In this document: in pieces, positions 1-7,599 of the stretch
Layout: each line of letters starts with the position of its first letter
Position numbering within the stretch: the stretch's first letter is position 1
NCBI RefSeq assembly: GCF_021474425.1
Contig: NZ_JAKEIP010000072.1
Location: 1-34,772 of the forward strand
Origin: Streptomyces muensis
GTDB lineage: Bacteria; Actinomycetota; Actinomycetes; Streptomycetales; Streptomycetaceae
DNA: 34,772 nt
Direction of reading: 5' to 3'
Position numbers and translations under genes: made by a program
Notes under the pieces: generated by a model
What the model was told of the DNA's origin: nothing
Databases searched by the model: none
The model's input: the letters and a program-made list of their open reading frames with translations, nothing else

Positions 1-206
1 GGGCGGCATCCGGATGAGCGACCGGAGGGAGCCGCCCGCCGGCGCGGTCGCGTCGGCCCCCGGCGCCCCCCACGCCCCCGCCGTCCGTGCCGGCGCCACC
101 GGATCCGGTGGCGCCGGCACGGACGTCGGAGGCTTGGGGGGAGCCGGGAGCCGACGCGACCGCGCCGGCGGGCGGCTCCCTCCGTTCGCTCATCCGGATG
201 CCGACC
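1..206. repeat. 206-bp near-perfect palindrome centred on GGATCC
   Basis: Base i pairs with base 207-i across the whole stretch. I count 96 of 103 complementary pairs. The mismatches are at 3/204, 22/185, 58/149, 65/142, 73/134, 77/130 and 81/126. The central 44 bp (82-125) are a perfect palindrome with no loop, centred on GGATCC at 101-106. The left arm reaches the window edge, so the true extent is unknown. It lies inside the putative sortase reading frame. Confidence 0.9.
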
Positions 207-295
207 ACCACCAGCAGAACGGCCAGTACGGCCGTCCTCGCCAGGCGGTAGGCGCGCCTCCGGTACCAGGGCCTTCGCCGCCTCCTACGCGCCAT
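1..295 (-). CDS. N-terminal fragment of a probable class F sortase (runs off the left edge)
   Basis: The reading frame starts at ATG 295 and runs leftward out of the window, so only about 98 residues are visible. It opens with a block of six arginines and WYRRR, followed by one hydrophobic segment (about residues 18-33, TAVLAVLLVVVG). After that comes a low-complexity Ala/Gly/Pro linker. The start overlaps the 3' end of the upstream secreted-protein gene by 11 nt, so the two are probably cotranscribed. A short Arg-rich cytoplasmic head, a single membrane anchor and a disordered linker are typical of Streptomyces class F sortases, which often sit beside a secreted protein of this kind. The catalytic His/Cys/Arg part lies outside the window, so the family call is inference from N-terminus and context. 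Oddly, the whole linker region lies inside a 206-bp near-perfect DNA palindrome. Confidence 0.5.
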   Translation of the reverse strand, partial: MARRRRRRPWYRRRAYRLARTAVLAVLLVVVGIRMSERREPPAGAVASAPGSPQASDVRAGATGSGGAGTDGGGVGGAGGRRDRAGGRLPPVAHPDAA

Positions 296-899
296 GCGAG
301 CGACGGCGGAGCCGGAACCACACCACCCCGCCCACCGCGGCCAGGCCCACGGCGCCCGCGCCGGCGACCGTGGTGAACGCCTCATCGCGCGCGATGCCGC
401 CGCCCCCGGCAGGCGGACCGCCCTGCGGGCCGGGCGAAGGTGTCGACATCGAGGCCCGGCAGTCGACGGTGAACGTCTTCTCCCGCTCGGCGCCCGTCAT
501 GCCCGTGAACGACCAGGCGAGCCGGTACTGCCCGTCGGGCAGGTTCAGGTCCTCGGTGTGGCCGATGCCGCCCGAGAGATTCAGCACCCCGCGGAGCGTG
601 GCGCCGCCCGGGACCTCGGGCTGGGTCCGGATGTTCCAGTTGACGGACGTCACGGTCTCGAAGTTGGCGGCGTCGAGGTAGAACCGGCAGACCCTCGGCT
701 CGTCGATCGCGTCACCGTAGGGTGTGCGCGCGACGCCGTCCCAGGGGGCCGTGTGGATCTTGACGGTTCCGTTGTCCCCCGGCGCCATCGGCGCGGCGCC
801 CGCCGTCGGCAGCCCGGAGAGCGGGGCGAGCGCGGCGGTCAGCGCCGTGACGGCGGCGATGCGCATTCCGGCGCGGCGTTGAAGAGGCGTGGTGGGCAT
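285..899 (-). CDS. Secreted, C-terminally anchored hypothetical protein (sortase neighbour)
   Basis: 204 residues from ATG 899, chosen because GGAGGATTCGC sits directly upstream; a longer frame to 959 has no comparable ribosome site. The N-terminus is a signal peptide (basic start, hydrophobic AAVTALTAALAPLSG, then an AGAAP cleavage region). The mature part holds a domain with two cysteines (CRFYLD and FTVDCRA) that probably folds as a small beta domain. It ends with a Gly-rich spacer, a hydrophobic helix (TTVAGAGAVGLAAVGGVVWF) and an RLRRR tail. That layout of signal, domain, flexible spacer, membrane helix and positive tail resembles a surface-displayed protein, but no LPXTG-type motif is visible. 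The following gene on the same strand is the probable sortase and overlaps it by 11 nt, so display or processing by that sortase is possible. Exact function unknown. Confidence 0.8.
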   Translation of the reverse strand: MPTTPLQRRAGMRIAAVTALTAALAPLSGLPTAGAAPMAPGDNGTVKIHTAPWDGVARTPYGDAIDEPRVCRFYLDAANFETVTSVNWNIRTQPEVPGGATLRGVLNLSGGIGHTEDLNLPDGQYRLAWSFTGMTGAEREKTFTVDCRASMSTPSPGPQGGPPAGGGGIARDEAFTTVAGAGAVGLAAVGGVVWFRLRRRSHGA

Positions 900-910
900 G
901 CGAATCCTCC

Positions 911-951
911 GAGTCAGACGATTTTCGTACAAATCGCGCTTTGTCTGACTC
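911..951. promoter_or_regulatory. Nested inverted repeats upstream of the secreted-protein gene
   Basis: GAGTCAGAC (911-919) and GTCTGACTC (943-951) are perfect 9-bp arms. Inside them CGATTT (919-924) pairs with AAATCG (931-936). This AT-richer block lies immediately upstream of the ribosome site of the leftward gene starting at 899 and downstream of the MFS gene end at 1000. It is placed to be an operator or a 5' leader structure; no bound factor is known. Confidence 0.45.
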
Positions 952-999
952 TCTTTCACATGCGCGCGCCGAATCGCGGGCGCAGCGCCCTACGATCCG

Positions 1000-2247
1000 T
1001 CAGATTCCACTCTTTCGACGTAATGCCGGCCCGGACCGGCCGCGCTCGCCGCGCTCGCCGGGGCTCGCCGGCTCCCCCGCCGGACCCGCCGGCGCCCGCA
1101 GCGCCGTCCCCGCCGACAGCAGCAACAGCGCCCCCAGCATCACGAACGGCGCCGCCACCCCCGCCAGACCCGCGATCAGGCCCGCCGACGCCGGGGCGGC
1201 GACCTGTCCGAGCCGGTTGCCGGTCAGCCGCAGGGCGAGGGCGGTGGAGCGGGCGCCGTCGGGGGCCGCCTGGACGACCGTCGTCATGGACAGCGGCTGA
1301 CCGACCCCGAGGCAGAAGCCGAGCACCGTCAGCATCAGGGCCAGCGCCCACACCGGCACCGGCAGCGCGATCCCCACGCACAGCAGGGCCGCCAGCAGAC
1401 AGGTCACGGTCAGCAGCAGGGTCCGGCCGAGCAGCCGCAGCAGGGGCGTCAGGACCAGCCGGCAGGCGATGGTGGCCGCGGCGCGCAGGCTGAGCAGCAG
1501 GCCGATCACGGACGGCGCGATCCCGCGGTGCTCGCCGACCACCGGGAGGTAGGCGGTGAGGATGTCGGTCGCGGAGAGCACGGCGAGGCTGATGAAGATG
1601 CCGGCGGGCACGCCCCGGGCGCGCAGGATGCGCTGGACGGGGACGCGCTCGGCCCGTTCCTTGCGGGACCCAGGCGTCACACGGCGCTCTATGCGCCACA
1701 GCGAGGTCAGCGCGACCGCGCCGCCCGCACCCGCGACCAGCAGGGCGAACGCGCTGGTCCCCGCCATGTCCCGACCGCCGATCAGCGCGCCCGCCGCGAT
1801 CGGGCCGACCAGTTGGCCGAGCGAGGCGCCGATGGTGAAGTGGCCGAAGTTGCGGTCCTGTTCGTGCGGGGCGGACTGGCGGGCGACGAGCGACTGGGCG
1901 CCGATGACGAAGCAGAGATGGCCGAGGCCCATGACGCCGCTCCAGATCGCCATCGCCCACAGCGAGTCCGCGAGGCCGCTCAGCGCGCAGCCCCCGGATA
2001 TCAGCACGACGCCGACGGGCAGCAACGGGGCACAGCGACCGTGGTCGGTGCGGCGGCCCAGCGGGACGGCGACGAAGAGCGGGAGCAGGGCGTAGACGCC
2101 CGCGATCACGCCGATCGCGCGCTCGTCCGCGCCCAACGCCAGCGCCCGGTAGGAGACGGCGGGCCGGGCCATCGACACCGCCCCCTGCGCGAAGCTGAAG
2201 GCGATGACGAGGCGGAGCAGCCAGCCGCGGTTCCCACCGGGCGCCAT
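1000..2247 (-). CDS. Major facilitator superfamily (MFS) transporter
   Basis: 415 residues from ATG 2247, preceded by GGAGGATTCGCAC. The protein is a string of hydrophobic helices (about 10-12). The loop between helices 2 and 3 carries GRRTDHGR, which fits the MFS motif A (GxxxDrxGRR-like). Length is normal for the 12-helix drug/proton antiporter branch. The C-terminus is a hydrophilic Pro/Gly/Glu/Arg tail. The start lies only 22 nt after the stop of the citrate-type transporter upstream, so the two are probably one operon. The substrate cannot be read from sequence; an exporter of small organic molecules is the usual annotation. What is seen is the topology and motif A; the direction of transport is inference. 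Confidence 0.85.
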   Translation of the reverse strand: MAPGGNRGWLLRLVIAFSFAQGAVSMARPAVSYRALALGADERAIGVIAGVYALLPLFVAVPLGRRTDHGRCAPLLPVGVVLISGGCALSGLADSLWAMAIWSGVMGLGHLCFVIGAQSLVARQSAPHEQDRNFGHFTIGASLGQLVGPIAAGALIGGRDMAGTSAFALLVAGAGGAVALTSLWRIERRVTPGSRKERAERVPVQRILRARGVPAGIFISLAVLSATDILTAYLPVVGEHRGIAPSVIGLLLSLRAAATIACRLVLTPLLRLLGRTLLLTVTCLLAALLCVGIALPVPVWALALMLTVLGFCLGVGQPLSMTTVVQAAPDGARSTALALRLTGNRLGQVAAPASAGLIAGLAGVAAPFVMLGALLLLSAGTALRAPAGPAGEPASPGERGERGRSGPALRRKSGI

Positions 2248-2269
2248 GTGCGAATCCTCCGTAGAAAAG

Positions 2270-3697
2270 TCAGATGATTCCGAAGAGCATCCCTGCCCCG
2301 AGGATGACGAGGCATGTGAGGGCGGCCCACTTCACGACGAACCTGGTGTGGTCGCCGAACTCCACCTTGGCCATGCCGACCAGGACGTACACGGCCGGGA
2401 CCAGCGGGCTCGACATGTGCAGCGGCTGGCCGACCAGGGAGGCGCGGGCCATCTCCAGCGGGGTGACGCCGTGGGCGGCGCCGGCCTCGGCGAGGACGGG
2501 GAGGACGCCGAAGTAGAAGCCGTCGTTCGACATGAAGTAGGTGAGCGGCAGGCTCAGGACGCCGGTGACCAGGGCCATGTGCGGGCCCATGCCCTCGGGG
2601 ATGACGTCCACCATCCACTTGGCCATGTGGTCGACCATGCCGGTGCCCTGGAGGACGCCGGTGAAGACGGCGGCGGCGAAGACCATGCCGGAGACGTTGA
2701 GGACGTTGTCGGCGTGGGCGGCGAGGCGGGCCTTCTGGTCCGGGATGTGCGGGAAGTTCACGGTGAGCGCGAGGGCGGCGCCGAGCAGGAACAGCACCGG
2801 GATCGGCAGCCACTCCATGATCATGCAGGTGAGCAGGGCGATCGTGAGCAGCGCGTTGAACCAGTAGAGCTTGGGGCGCAGGGTGGGACGGTTCGGGTCG
2901 AGGACCTGGAAGCGCTTCTTCTCGTCCTCGTCGTCGTCCTCGGCGTCGGTGCCGGAGCCGGAGCCGCCGGTGGCGACCGCGTCCTTGCCCGTGCCGCCCG
3001 CACCGGAGCCGGCGCCGACCAGGACGGTCTCGGTCTCCTTCTCCTCGGCCTTCTCCTCGACCAGGACCTGGTCCAGGGTGAGCACGCCGAGCCGCTTGCG
3101 CTCGCGCAGACCGAGGAAGTACGAGAGGACGACGACGGCGAGGAGGCCGACGGCGAGGGCCGGGATCATCGGGACGAAGATCTCGCTGGCGTCCACCTTG
3201 AGCGCGGTGGCGGCGCGGGCGGTCGGGCCGCCCCACGGCAGGGTGTTCATCACGCCGTTGGCCATGGCGGCGACACCGGTCATCACGACCAGGCTCATCT
3301 TCAGGCGCTTGTACAGCGGGTACATCGCCGAGACGGTGATCATGAAGGTGGTCGAGCCGTCGCCGTCGAGGGAGACGATCGCGGCGAGGATCGCCGTGCC
3401 GACGACGATCCGCATCGGGTCGGCCTTGGCGAACTTCAGGATGCCCCGGACGATCGGGTCGAAGAGGCCGACATCGATCATCACACCGAAGTAGACGATC
3501 GCGAACATGAGCATCGCCGCGGTGGGGGCGAGGCTGGTGACACCTTCGATGACGTAGTCACCGAGCTTGGCGCCCTTCCCGACGAAGACGCAGAACAATG
3601 CCGGAATCAGCACGAGCGCCGCGATCGGCGACATCTTCTTCATCATGATCAGGACCAGGAAGGTCGCGATCATGGCGAAGCCAAGGATGGTCAGCAT
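2270..3697 (-). CDS. CitMHS-family citrate-metal symporter
   Basis: 475 residues from ATG 3697 (MLTILGFAM), the usual N-terminus of this family; the GTG at 3733 would add 12 polar residues. The protein is polytopic throughout. Family CitMHS carriers import citrate complexed with a divalent metal or iron with proton symport; in Streptomyces coelicolor the homologue takes up Fe- and Ca-citrate (family knowledge). Conserved-looking patches are LDGDGSTTFMITVSAMYPLY and MANGVMNTLPWGGPTAR. The middle carries an unusually acidic and Gly-rich cytoplasmic loop (KAEEKETE..., then a DAEDDDEDEKKR run) about 60 residues long that probably varies among homologues. The MFS gene follows 22 nt downstream. A 9-bp inverted repeat lies in the upstream region. 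No two-component system of the CitAB type is adjacent. Confidence 0.9.
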   Translation of the reverse strand: MLTILGFAMIATFLVLIMMKKMSPIAALVLIPALFCVFVGKGAKLGDYVIEGVTSLAPTAAMLMFAIVYFGVMIDVGLFDPIVRGILKFAKADPMRIVVGTAILAAIVSLDGDGSTTFMITVSAMYPLYKRLKMSLVVMTGVAAMANGVMNTLPWGGPTARAATALKVDASEIFVPMIPALAVGLLAVVVLSYFLGLRERKRLGVLTLDQVLVEEKAEEKETETVLVGAGSGAGGTGKDAVATGGSGSGTDAEDDDEDEKKRFQVLDPNRPTLRPKLYWFNALLTIALLTCMIMEWLPIPVLFLLGAALALTVNFPHIPDQKARLAAHADNVLNVSGMVFAAAVFTGVLQGTGMVDHMAKWMVDVIPEGMGPHMALVTGVLSLPLTYFMSNDGFYFGVLPVLAEAGAAHGVTPLEMARASLVGQPLHMSSPLVPAVYVLVGMAKVEFGDHTRFVVKWAALTCLVILGAGMLFGII

Positions 3698-3705
3698 GAG
3701 TGGAT

Positions 3706-3761
3706 ACCTAACGTTCGCCCTTGAACGACCCACCAGGGCCGGCGGTGGGACGACGTTAGGT
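3706..3761. promoter_or_regulatory. Candidate operator pair (ACCTAACGT / ACGTTAGGT) upstream of the citrate transporter
   Basis: Perfect 9-bp arms at 3706-3714 and 3753-3761, with centres 47 bp apart, lie 9 to 64 nt upstream of the transporter start at 3697. The surrounding 3698-3831 interval is clearly lower in GC than the genes on either side. This could be a spaced operator for a looping or dimer-of-dimers repressor. No regulator gene is adjacent to claim it. Confidence 0.4.
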
Positions 3762-3831
3762 CCGTTGAAACAGCGTTAACAAGACGTTGACATGCGAGCA
3801 ATAAGCGCAAAACTCCAGGTCAGAGCTTTGC

Positions 3832-6084
3832 TCAGGTCAGAGGCCTGATCTTTTCGGCCATCGGGACCACTTCGATGGGCACTCCGTTGAGTACGGCGTT
3901 GCCCGACAGCGGGTCCAGGAGGCTGCCGTCGAGGAGCTGGTTGACGTTGACGCCGGGGTCGGCGGCGGCGTGGCCGAGGCGGGTGCCGGGGCGGTCGTGG
4001 CCCCAGCCGTGCGGCAGGCTCACCACGCCCGGGCGCACCACGTCGGTGACCTCGGCGGGCGCGGTCACCTCTCCCCCGGCGCCCTTGAGGCGTACGTCCG
4101 CCCCGTCCCGCACGCCGAGCCGCTCGGCGTCGTCCGGGTGGATGTGCAGGGTGCAGCGGTTGGAGCCGCCGGTGAGGGCGGGGACGTTGTGCATCCAGCT
4201 GTTGTTGGACCGCAGATGGCGGCGGCCGATCAGGACGAGCCCGTCGGCGCGCTCGCGCAGGGCCGCCCGGAGGCGGGGCAGGTCGTCGGCGATGGGGCGC
4301 GGCAGCAGCTCCACCTTGCCGCTGGCGGTCTTCAGCGGCTGCGGCAGCCGGGACGCGAGCGGCCCGAGGTCGATGCCGTGCGGATGCGCGAGCAGCTTCT
4401 CCAGGGTCAGCCCGTCCGGTCGTACGCCGAAGCCGTCGCCGTACGGGCCCAGGCGCAGCATCATGTCGAGCCGCCGCTCGGGGCCGCTGACGCCGGTGAG
4501 CCGGGCGGCGAGTTCCTGCGGGTCGCGGCCGTGGACGGGCGAGTGGGGTTCCTTGACGGCCTTGCCGAGGGTCTGGCCGATGACCAGGTCGTCGACGGCG
4601 GACGGGTCGGCGCCGTGCATGCCGGTGGCGGCGAGGATCAGCCGCGCCAGGATCTCGGTCTCCGCCATCCGGCCGGGCTCCAGCGGGACGGCGGGGCGGG
4701 TGTAGCGGACCTGGTTGCGCACGGCGAGGGTGTTGAAGGCGAAGTCGTGGTGCGGGCTCTGCGAGGGCGGGGGCGGCGGCAGCACGACATGGGCGTGGCG
4801 CGAGGTCTCGTTGAGGTACGGGTCGACGCTGACCATGAAGTCGAGCGAGCCGAGGGCCTTGTCGAGCCGGTCGCCGTCGGGAGCGGACAGGACGGGGTTG
4901 GCGGCGACGGACACGAGGGCGCGGACCGGCTCGCCCTGGTCCGTGGCGGTGTCGATCTCCTCGGCGAGCGCGGAGAGCGGCAACTCGCCCTTGGCCTCGG
5001 GGTGTTCGCTCACCCGGGAGTGCCAGCGGCCGAGCGCGAAGCCGCGGCCGGGGCCGGCCGGGCGGGGCGTCTTGTCGGTGGCGGCCTGCGGGAAGAGCGC
5101 GCCGCCGGGGCGGTCGAGGTTGCCGGTGAGGACGTTGAGGACGTCGACGAGCCAGCTGGCCAGGGTGCCGTGCGGGACGGTGCAGCTGCCGATGCGGCCG
5201 TAGACGGCGGCGGTGGGCGCGGCGGCGAGTTCGCGGGCGAGGACGCGGGTGGTGGCGGCGTCCACGTCGCAGGCGTCGGCGACGGCCTCGGGGGTGAAGT
5301 CCCGTACGGCGTCGGGGAGTTCGTCGAGACCCTGGAGGTGCGGGGCGAGGTCGCCCACGTCGACCAGGTCTTCCTCGAACAGGGTGTACGCCATCGCCGC
5401 GAGGAGCAGCGCGTCCGTGCCGGGCCGGATCGCGATGTGCCGGTCGGCGAGCCGCGCGGTGCGGGTGCGGCGCGGGTCGATGACGGTGAGGGTGCCGCCG
5501 CGGGCCTTGAGCGCCTTGAGCTTGCCCGGGAAGTCGGGGGCGGTGCACAGGCTGCCGTTGGACTCCAGGGGGTTCGCGCCAATCAGGAGCAGATGGTCGG
5601 TGTGGTCCAGGTCCGGTACGGGGATCGCGAGGGCGTCGCCGTAGAGCAGTCCGCTGGAGACGTGCTTGGGCATCTGGTCGACCGTGGAGGCGGTGAAGAC
5701 GCTGCGGGTGCCGAGGCCGGCGAGCAGGATCGGCGGATAGAGCGCGCCGGCCATGGTGTGCACGTTGGGGTTGCCGAGGACGACGCCCACCGAGTTCGGT
5801 CCGTACCGCTCGACGACCGGGCGGATCCCGGCGGCGACCGCGTCGAAGGCCTCCTCCCAGGTGGCCTCGCGCAGCTCGCCGTCCTGGCGCACGAGGGGGG
5901 TGCGCAGCCGGTCGGGGTCGCCGTCGACGGCCCCGAAGGAGGCGCCCTTGGGGCAGATGAACCCCTTGCTGAAGACGTCGTCTCGGTCACCGCGGGCGCC
6001 GGTGACCGCGGTCCCCTCGATGGTGAGGGTCAGGCCACAGGTGGCCTCGCACAGGGGGCAGATGCGCAGTGCGGTGCGGGACAC
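3832..6084 (-). CDS. Molybdopterin-dependent oxidoreductase (DMSO reductase/formate dehydrogenase superfamily)
   Basis: 750 residues from GTG 6084, chosen because GGGAGGA stands just upstream. The ATG at 6135 lies inside an operator-like palindrome and has no ribosome site. N-terminal cysteines C9-x2-C12-x3-C16 and C44 (CPLCEATC...CPKG) form the [4Fe-4S] motif of this superfamily. Downstream are the Mo-bis-pterin binding regions: LLLIGANPLESNG, VIDPRRTRTA and IRPGTDALLLAAM. The C-terminal molydop-binding domain includes NNSWMHNVPAL and VSLPHGWGH. No Tat signal is visible, so a cytoplasmic enzyme is likely. The family oxidises or reduces small substrates with electrons through the cluster; the substrate cannot be deduced, and I could not identify the usual Cys/SeCys metal ligand with confidence. 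A TetR gene ends 140 nt upstream and probably controls it. Confidence 0.88.
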   Translation of the reverse strand: MSRTALRICPLCEATCGLTLTIEGTAVTGARGDRDDVFSKGFICPKGASFGAVDGDPDRLRTPLVRQDGELREATWEEAFDAVAAGIRPVVERYGPNSVGVVLGNPNVHTMAGALYPPILLAGLGTRSVFTASTVDQMPKHVSSGLLYGDALAIPVPDLDHTDHLLLIGANPLESNGSLCTAPDFPGKLKALKARGGTLTVIDPRRTRTARLADRHIAIRPGTDALLLAAMAYTLFEEDLVDVGDLAPHLQGLDELPDAVRDFTPEAVADACDVDAATTRVLARELAAAPTAAVYGRIGSCTVPHGTLASWLVDVLNVLTGNLDRPGGALFPQAATDKTPRPAGPGRGFALGRWHSRVSEHPEAKGELPLSALAEEIDTATDQGEPVRALVSVAANPVLSAPDGDRLDKALGSLDFMVSVDPYLNETSRHAHVVLPPPPPSQSPHHDFAFNTLAVRNQVRYTRPAVPLEPGRMAETEILARLILAATGMHGADPSAVDDLVIGQTLGKAVKEPHSPVHGRDPQELAARLTGVSGPERRLDMMLRLGPYGDGFGVRPDGLTLEKLLAHPHGIDLGPLASRLPQPLKTASGKVELLPRPIADDLPRLRAALRERADGLVLIGRRHLRSNNSWMHNVPALTGGSNRCTLHIHPDDAERLGVRDGADVRLKGAGGEVTAPAEVTDVVRPGVVSLPHGWGHDRPGTRLGHAAADPGVNVNQLLDGSLLDPLSGNAVLNGVPIEVVPMAEKIRPLT

Positions 6085-6131
6085 GGGTCCTCCCGGGATG
6101 GCGGCGGCGTTGGCGCGCGATTCAGGGCCGA

Positions 6132-6149
6132 GCATACCGACCGGTATGC
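6132..6149. promoter_or_regulatory. TetR-type operator in front of the molybdopterin oxidoreductase
   Basis: GCATACCGACCGGTATGC is an 18-bp palindrome with one mismatched central pair. ATACCG/CGGTAT half-sites are typical of TetR-family operators. It lies 48 nt upstream of the GTG start of the oxidoreductase and 76 nt downstream of the stop of a TetR gene on the same strand, so that TetR protein is the natural candidate to bind it. Confidence 0.65.
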
Positions 6150-6224
6150 ACGGAGGGGAGTCCCGGCAGGGGGTGAGGTCGGAAATTCGCGAACCGCGGC
6201 CGGCCGCTCTTCGGTGCCGCTCGG

Positions 6225-6839
6225 TCAGTCCAGTACTCGCGCCAGATACGCCCGCAGCATCTCCCGCGCCTCCTCGATGATCCGGTCGTCGCCGCCCGGG
6301 GACACCCGGAACGCGAGGTGGACCAGGGTGTCGGCGGTCTCGACGGCGATGAGGAAGGTGCGGCGCAGGTCGTCGTCCGGTTCGCGGTCGAGGTAGCCGG
6401 AGAGCAGGTCGGTGAGGCGGTCGGCGACGCGGGTGTTGGGTTCGCCGCGGGTGCCGACGGGGATCTGGTTGCCGAAGTCGACGAGGGAGAAGCCGGGCGC
6501 GGTGCGCTTCATGGCGAGGTACTCGTCCAGGACGGCGTCCATCGCCACCCTCCAGCCGCCGTCGGCGGCGTCCTTCAGCCGCTCGGTGACGCGGGCGGTG
6601 TAGCGCTCCAGGTTGCGCTGGGCGAGGGCGTCGGCCATCTGGCGCTTGTTGCCGAAGAACCGGTAGACGGAGCCGATGGGGACGCCGGCGCGCTGGGCGA
6701 CGGCCCGGGTGCTCAGATCGTCGTAGCCGACCTCGTCGAGGAGGTCGGCGCAGGCGTCGAGGATCCGGGTGAGCCGTTCGGCGCTGCGTCGCTGCACGGG
6801 CGCCCGGCGAAGCGTTTCTGGGTGGGGCACGGTCCTCAT
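6225..6839 (-). CDS. TetR/AcrR-family transcriptional regulator
   Basis: 204 residues from ATG 6839, which overlaps the stop of the preceding lipoprotein gene as ATGA, with GGAAAGG upstream. Residues about 18-65 form the TetR DNA-binding domain: RILDACADLLDEVGYDDLSTRAVAQRAG, then VPIGSVYRFFGNKRQMADAL with the hallmark second helix. The rest is the ligand/dimerisation domain, with SLVDFGNQIP in its middle part. It is probably a repressor; an 18-bp palindrome downstream, in front of the molybdopterin oxidoreductase, is a likely target. No such palindrome was found before the lipoprotein gene. The ligand is unknown. Confidence 0.9.
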   Translation of the reverse strand: MRTVPHPETLRRAPVQRRSAERLTRILDACADLLDEVGYDDLSTRAVAQRAGVPIGSVYRFFGNKRQMADALAQRNLERYTARVTERLKDAADGGWRVAMDAVLDEYLAMKRTAPGFSLVDFGNQIPVGTRGEPNTRVADRLTDLLSGYLDREPDDDLRRTFLIAVETADTLVHLAFRVSPGGDDRIIEEAREMLRAYLARVLD

Positions 6840-7471
6840 GATGCCTTTCCGGCTCGTTCCGGGGAACATCGACCCCCGGTACAAGGACGGGTACCCGGCT
6901 CGCCCGGCGCCGCCGAGGACGGCGAGGGCGTCAGGGTCTCCTCCGGCTCCGGCTCCCTCTCGGGCTCCGATGCCGTGATGTCCGCCGTGCTCTGCACGGG
7001 ACCGTCCGCCACGGCCCACACCGTGCCGTCGTCGGCGTACAGCCGCACGGTGACCTGGTGCGTGCCGCGCGGGACCAGGCGGGCCGGGAGGCGGTACTCG
7101 GGGGTGCGCAGCCTGGTGACGAGACGGCCGTCCACGTACAGGTATGCGAGCCCGCGCCCGGCGACCGCCCGCTCCCCCGCGCCCGCGGGCGAGAAGCGGA
7201 ACCTCCGCAGGCTCAGCCGTACGTCCCAGCTCCCGTCGTCGCCGTCCGCGTCCGGCTGCACCTCTATGCCGACCTCGGGCGCCTCGTCCTCGCCCACCTC
7301 GCGGTAGTGCCGCCCCTCGGCGTCGGTGTCGTCGACGACCTTGCCCACCGGGGAGGGCGACGCCGCGTTCTGCCCCTGGTTCGCGGCAGCGCCGGAGTCG
7401 CAGCCCGTGGTCGCGGCCAGCAGCAGGACACAGACCGCGAGCGCGGTGAGCGGGGGACGGGTCCATGACAT
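6836..7471 (-). CDS. Putative secreted lipoprotein
   Basis: 211 residues from ATG 7471. The start was chosen because it begins a classical lipoprotein signal (MSWTR, hydrophobic LTALAVCVLLLAA, then TTGC as lipobox). After the lipid-modified cysteine comes a polar, disordered segment. A single domain follows (about residues 70-160: WDVRLSLRRFRFSP, LAYLYVDGRLVTRL, GTHQVTVRLYADDGTVWAV) that reads as a beta-sandwich. The tail is Glu/Pro-rich. It is probably anchored on the outer face of the membrane. I do not recognise a named family with confidence. It overlaps the TetR gene by 4 nt, an unusual partner for a surface protein. A TAGTCT -10-like hexamer lies 7 nt before the ATG and no GGAGG is present, which suggests a leaderless mRNA. 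Confidence 0.8.
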   Translation of the reverse strand: MSWTRPPLTALAVCVLLLAATTGCDSGAAANQGQNAASPSPVGKVVDDTDAEGRHYREVGEDEAPEVGIEVQPDADGDDGSWDVRLSLRRFRFSPAGAGERAVAGRGLAYLYVDGRLVTRLRTPEYRLPARLVPRGTHQVTVRLYADDGTVWAVADGPVQSTADITASEPEREPEPEETLTPSPSSAAPGEPGTRPCTGGRCSPERAGKAS

Positions 7472-7570
7472 GCCCGGGAGACTAGAACACCGGTCCGAAA
7501 GCCGGATCCCCCTGAAGTCGGGTTCGCGTCCGGTTCTCGTCGTACTCGAAGGGGAGGCGGCGCCGATCTC

Positions 7571-7599
7571 TTGCGCTGACGAAACCGCAATCCTACGGT
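7571..7599 (+). promoter_or_regulatory. Probable housekeeping promoter of hmgA
   Basis: TTGCGC (7571-7576), a 17-nt spacer and TACGGT (7594-7599) match the vegetative -35/-10 pattern (TTGnnn, TAnnnT). Expected transcription start is near 7606, giving a leader of about 27 nt that contains the GAAGGAG ribosome site of hmgA. Confidence 0.5.

Noticed and set aside
14..376. Rightward ORF of 120 residues at the window start
   Set aside because: It is the mirror of the leftward sortase-like frame produced by the palindrome, and continues into antisense of real genes. No ribosome site.
901..2261. Shared CGAATCCTCCG before two leftward genes (901-911 and 2251-2261)
   Set aside because: It is simply the same strong ribosome site with a few extra matching bases; too short to claim duplication.
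2204..3724. Long rightward frame antisense to the citrate transporter
   Set aside because: High-GC third positions leave open antisense frames; the protein is a His/Asp/Glu-rich shadow without domains.
3970..6396. 808-residue rightward frame opposite the molybdopterin oxidoreductase
   Set aside because: Val/Gly/Ala-rich antisense translation with no start signal; the opposite strand has clear cofactor motifs.
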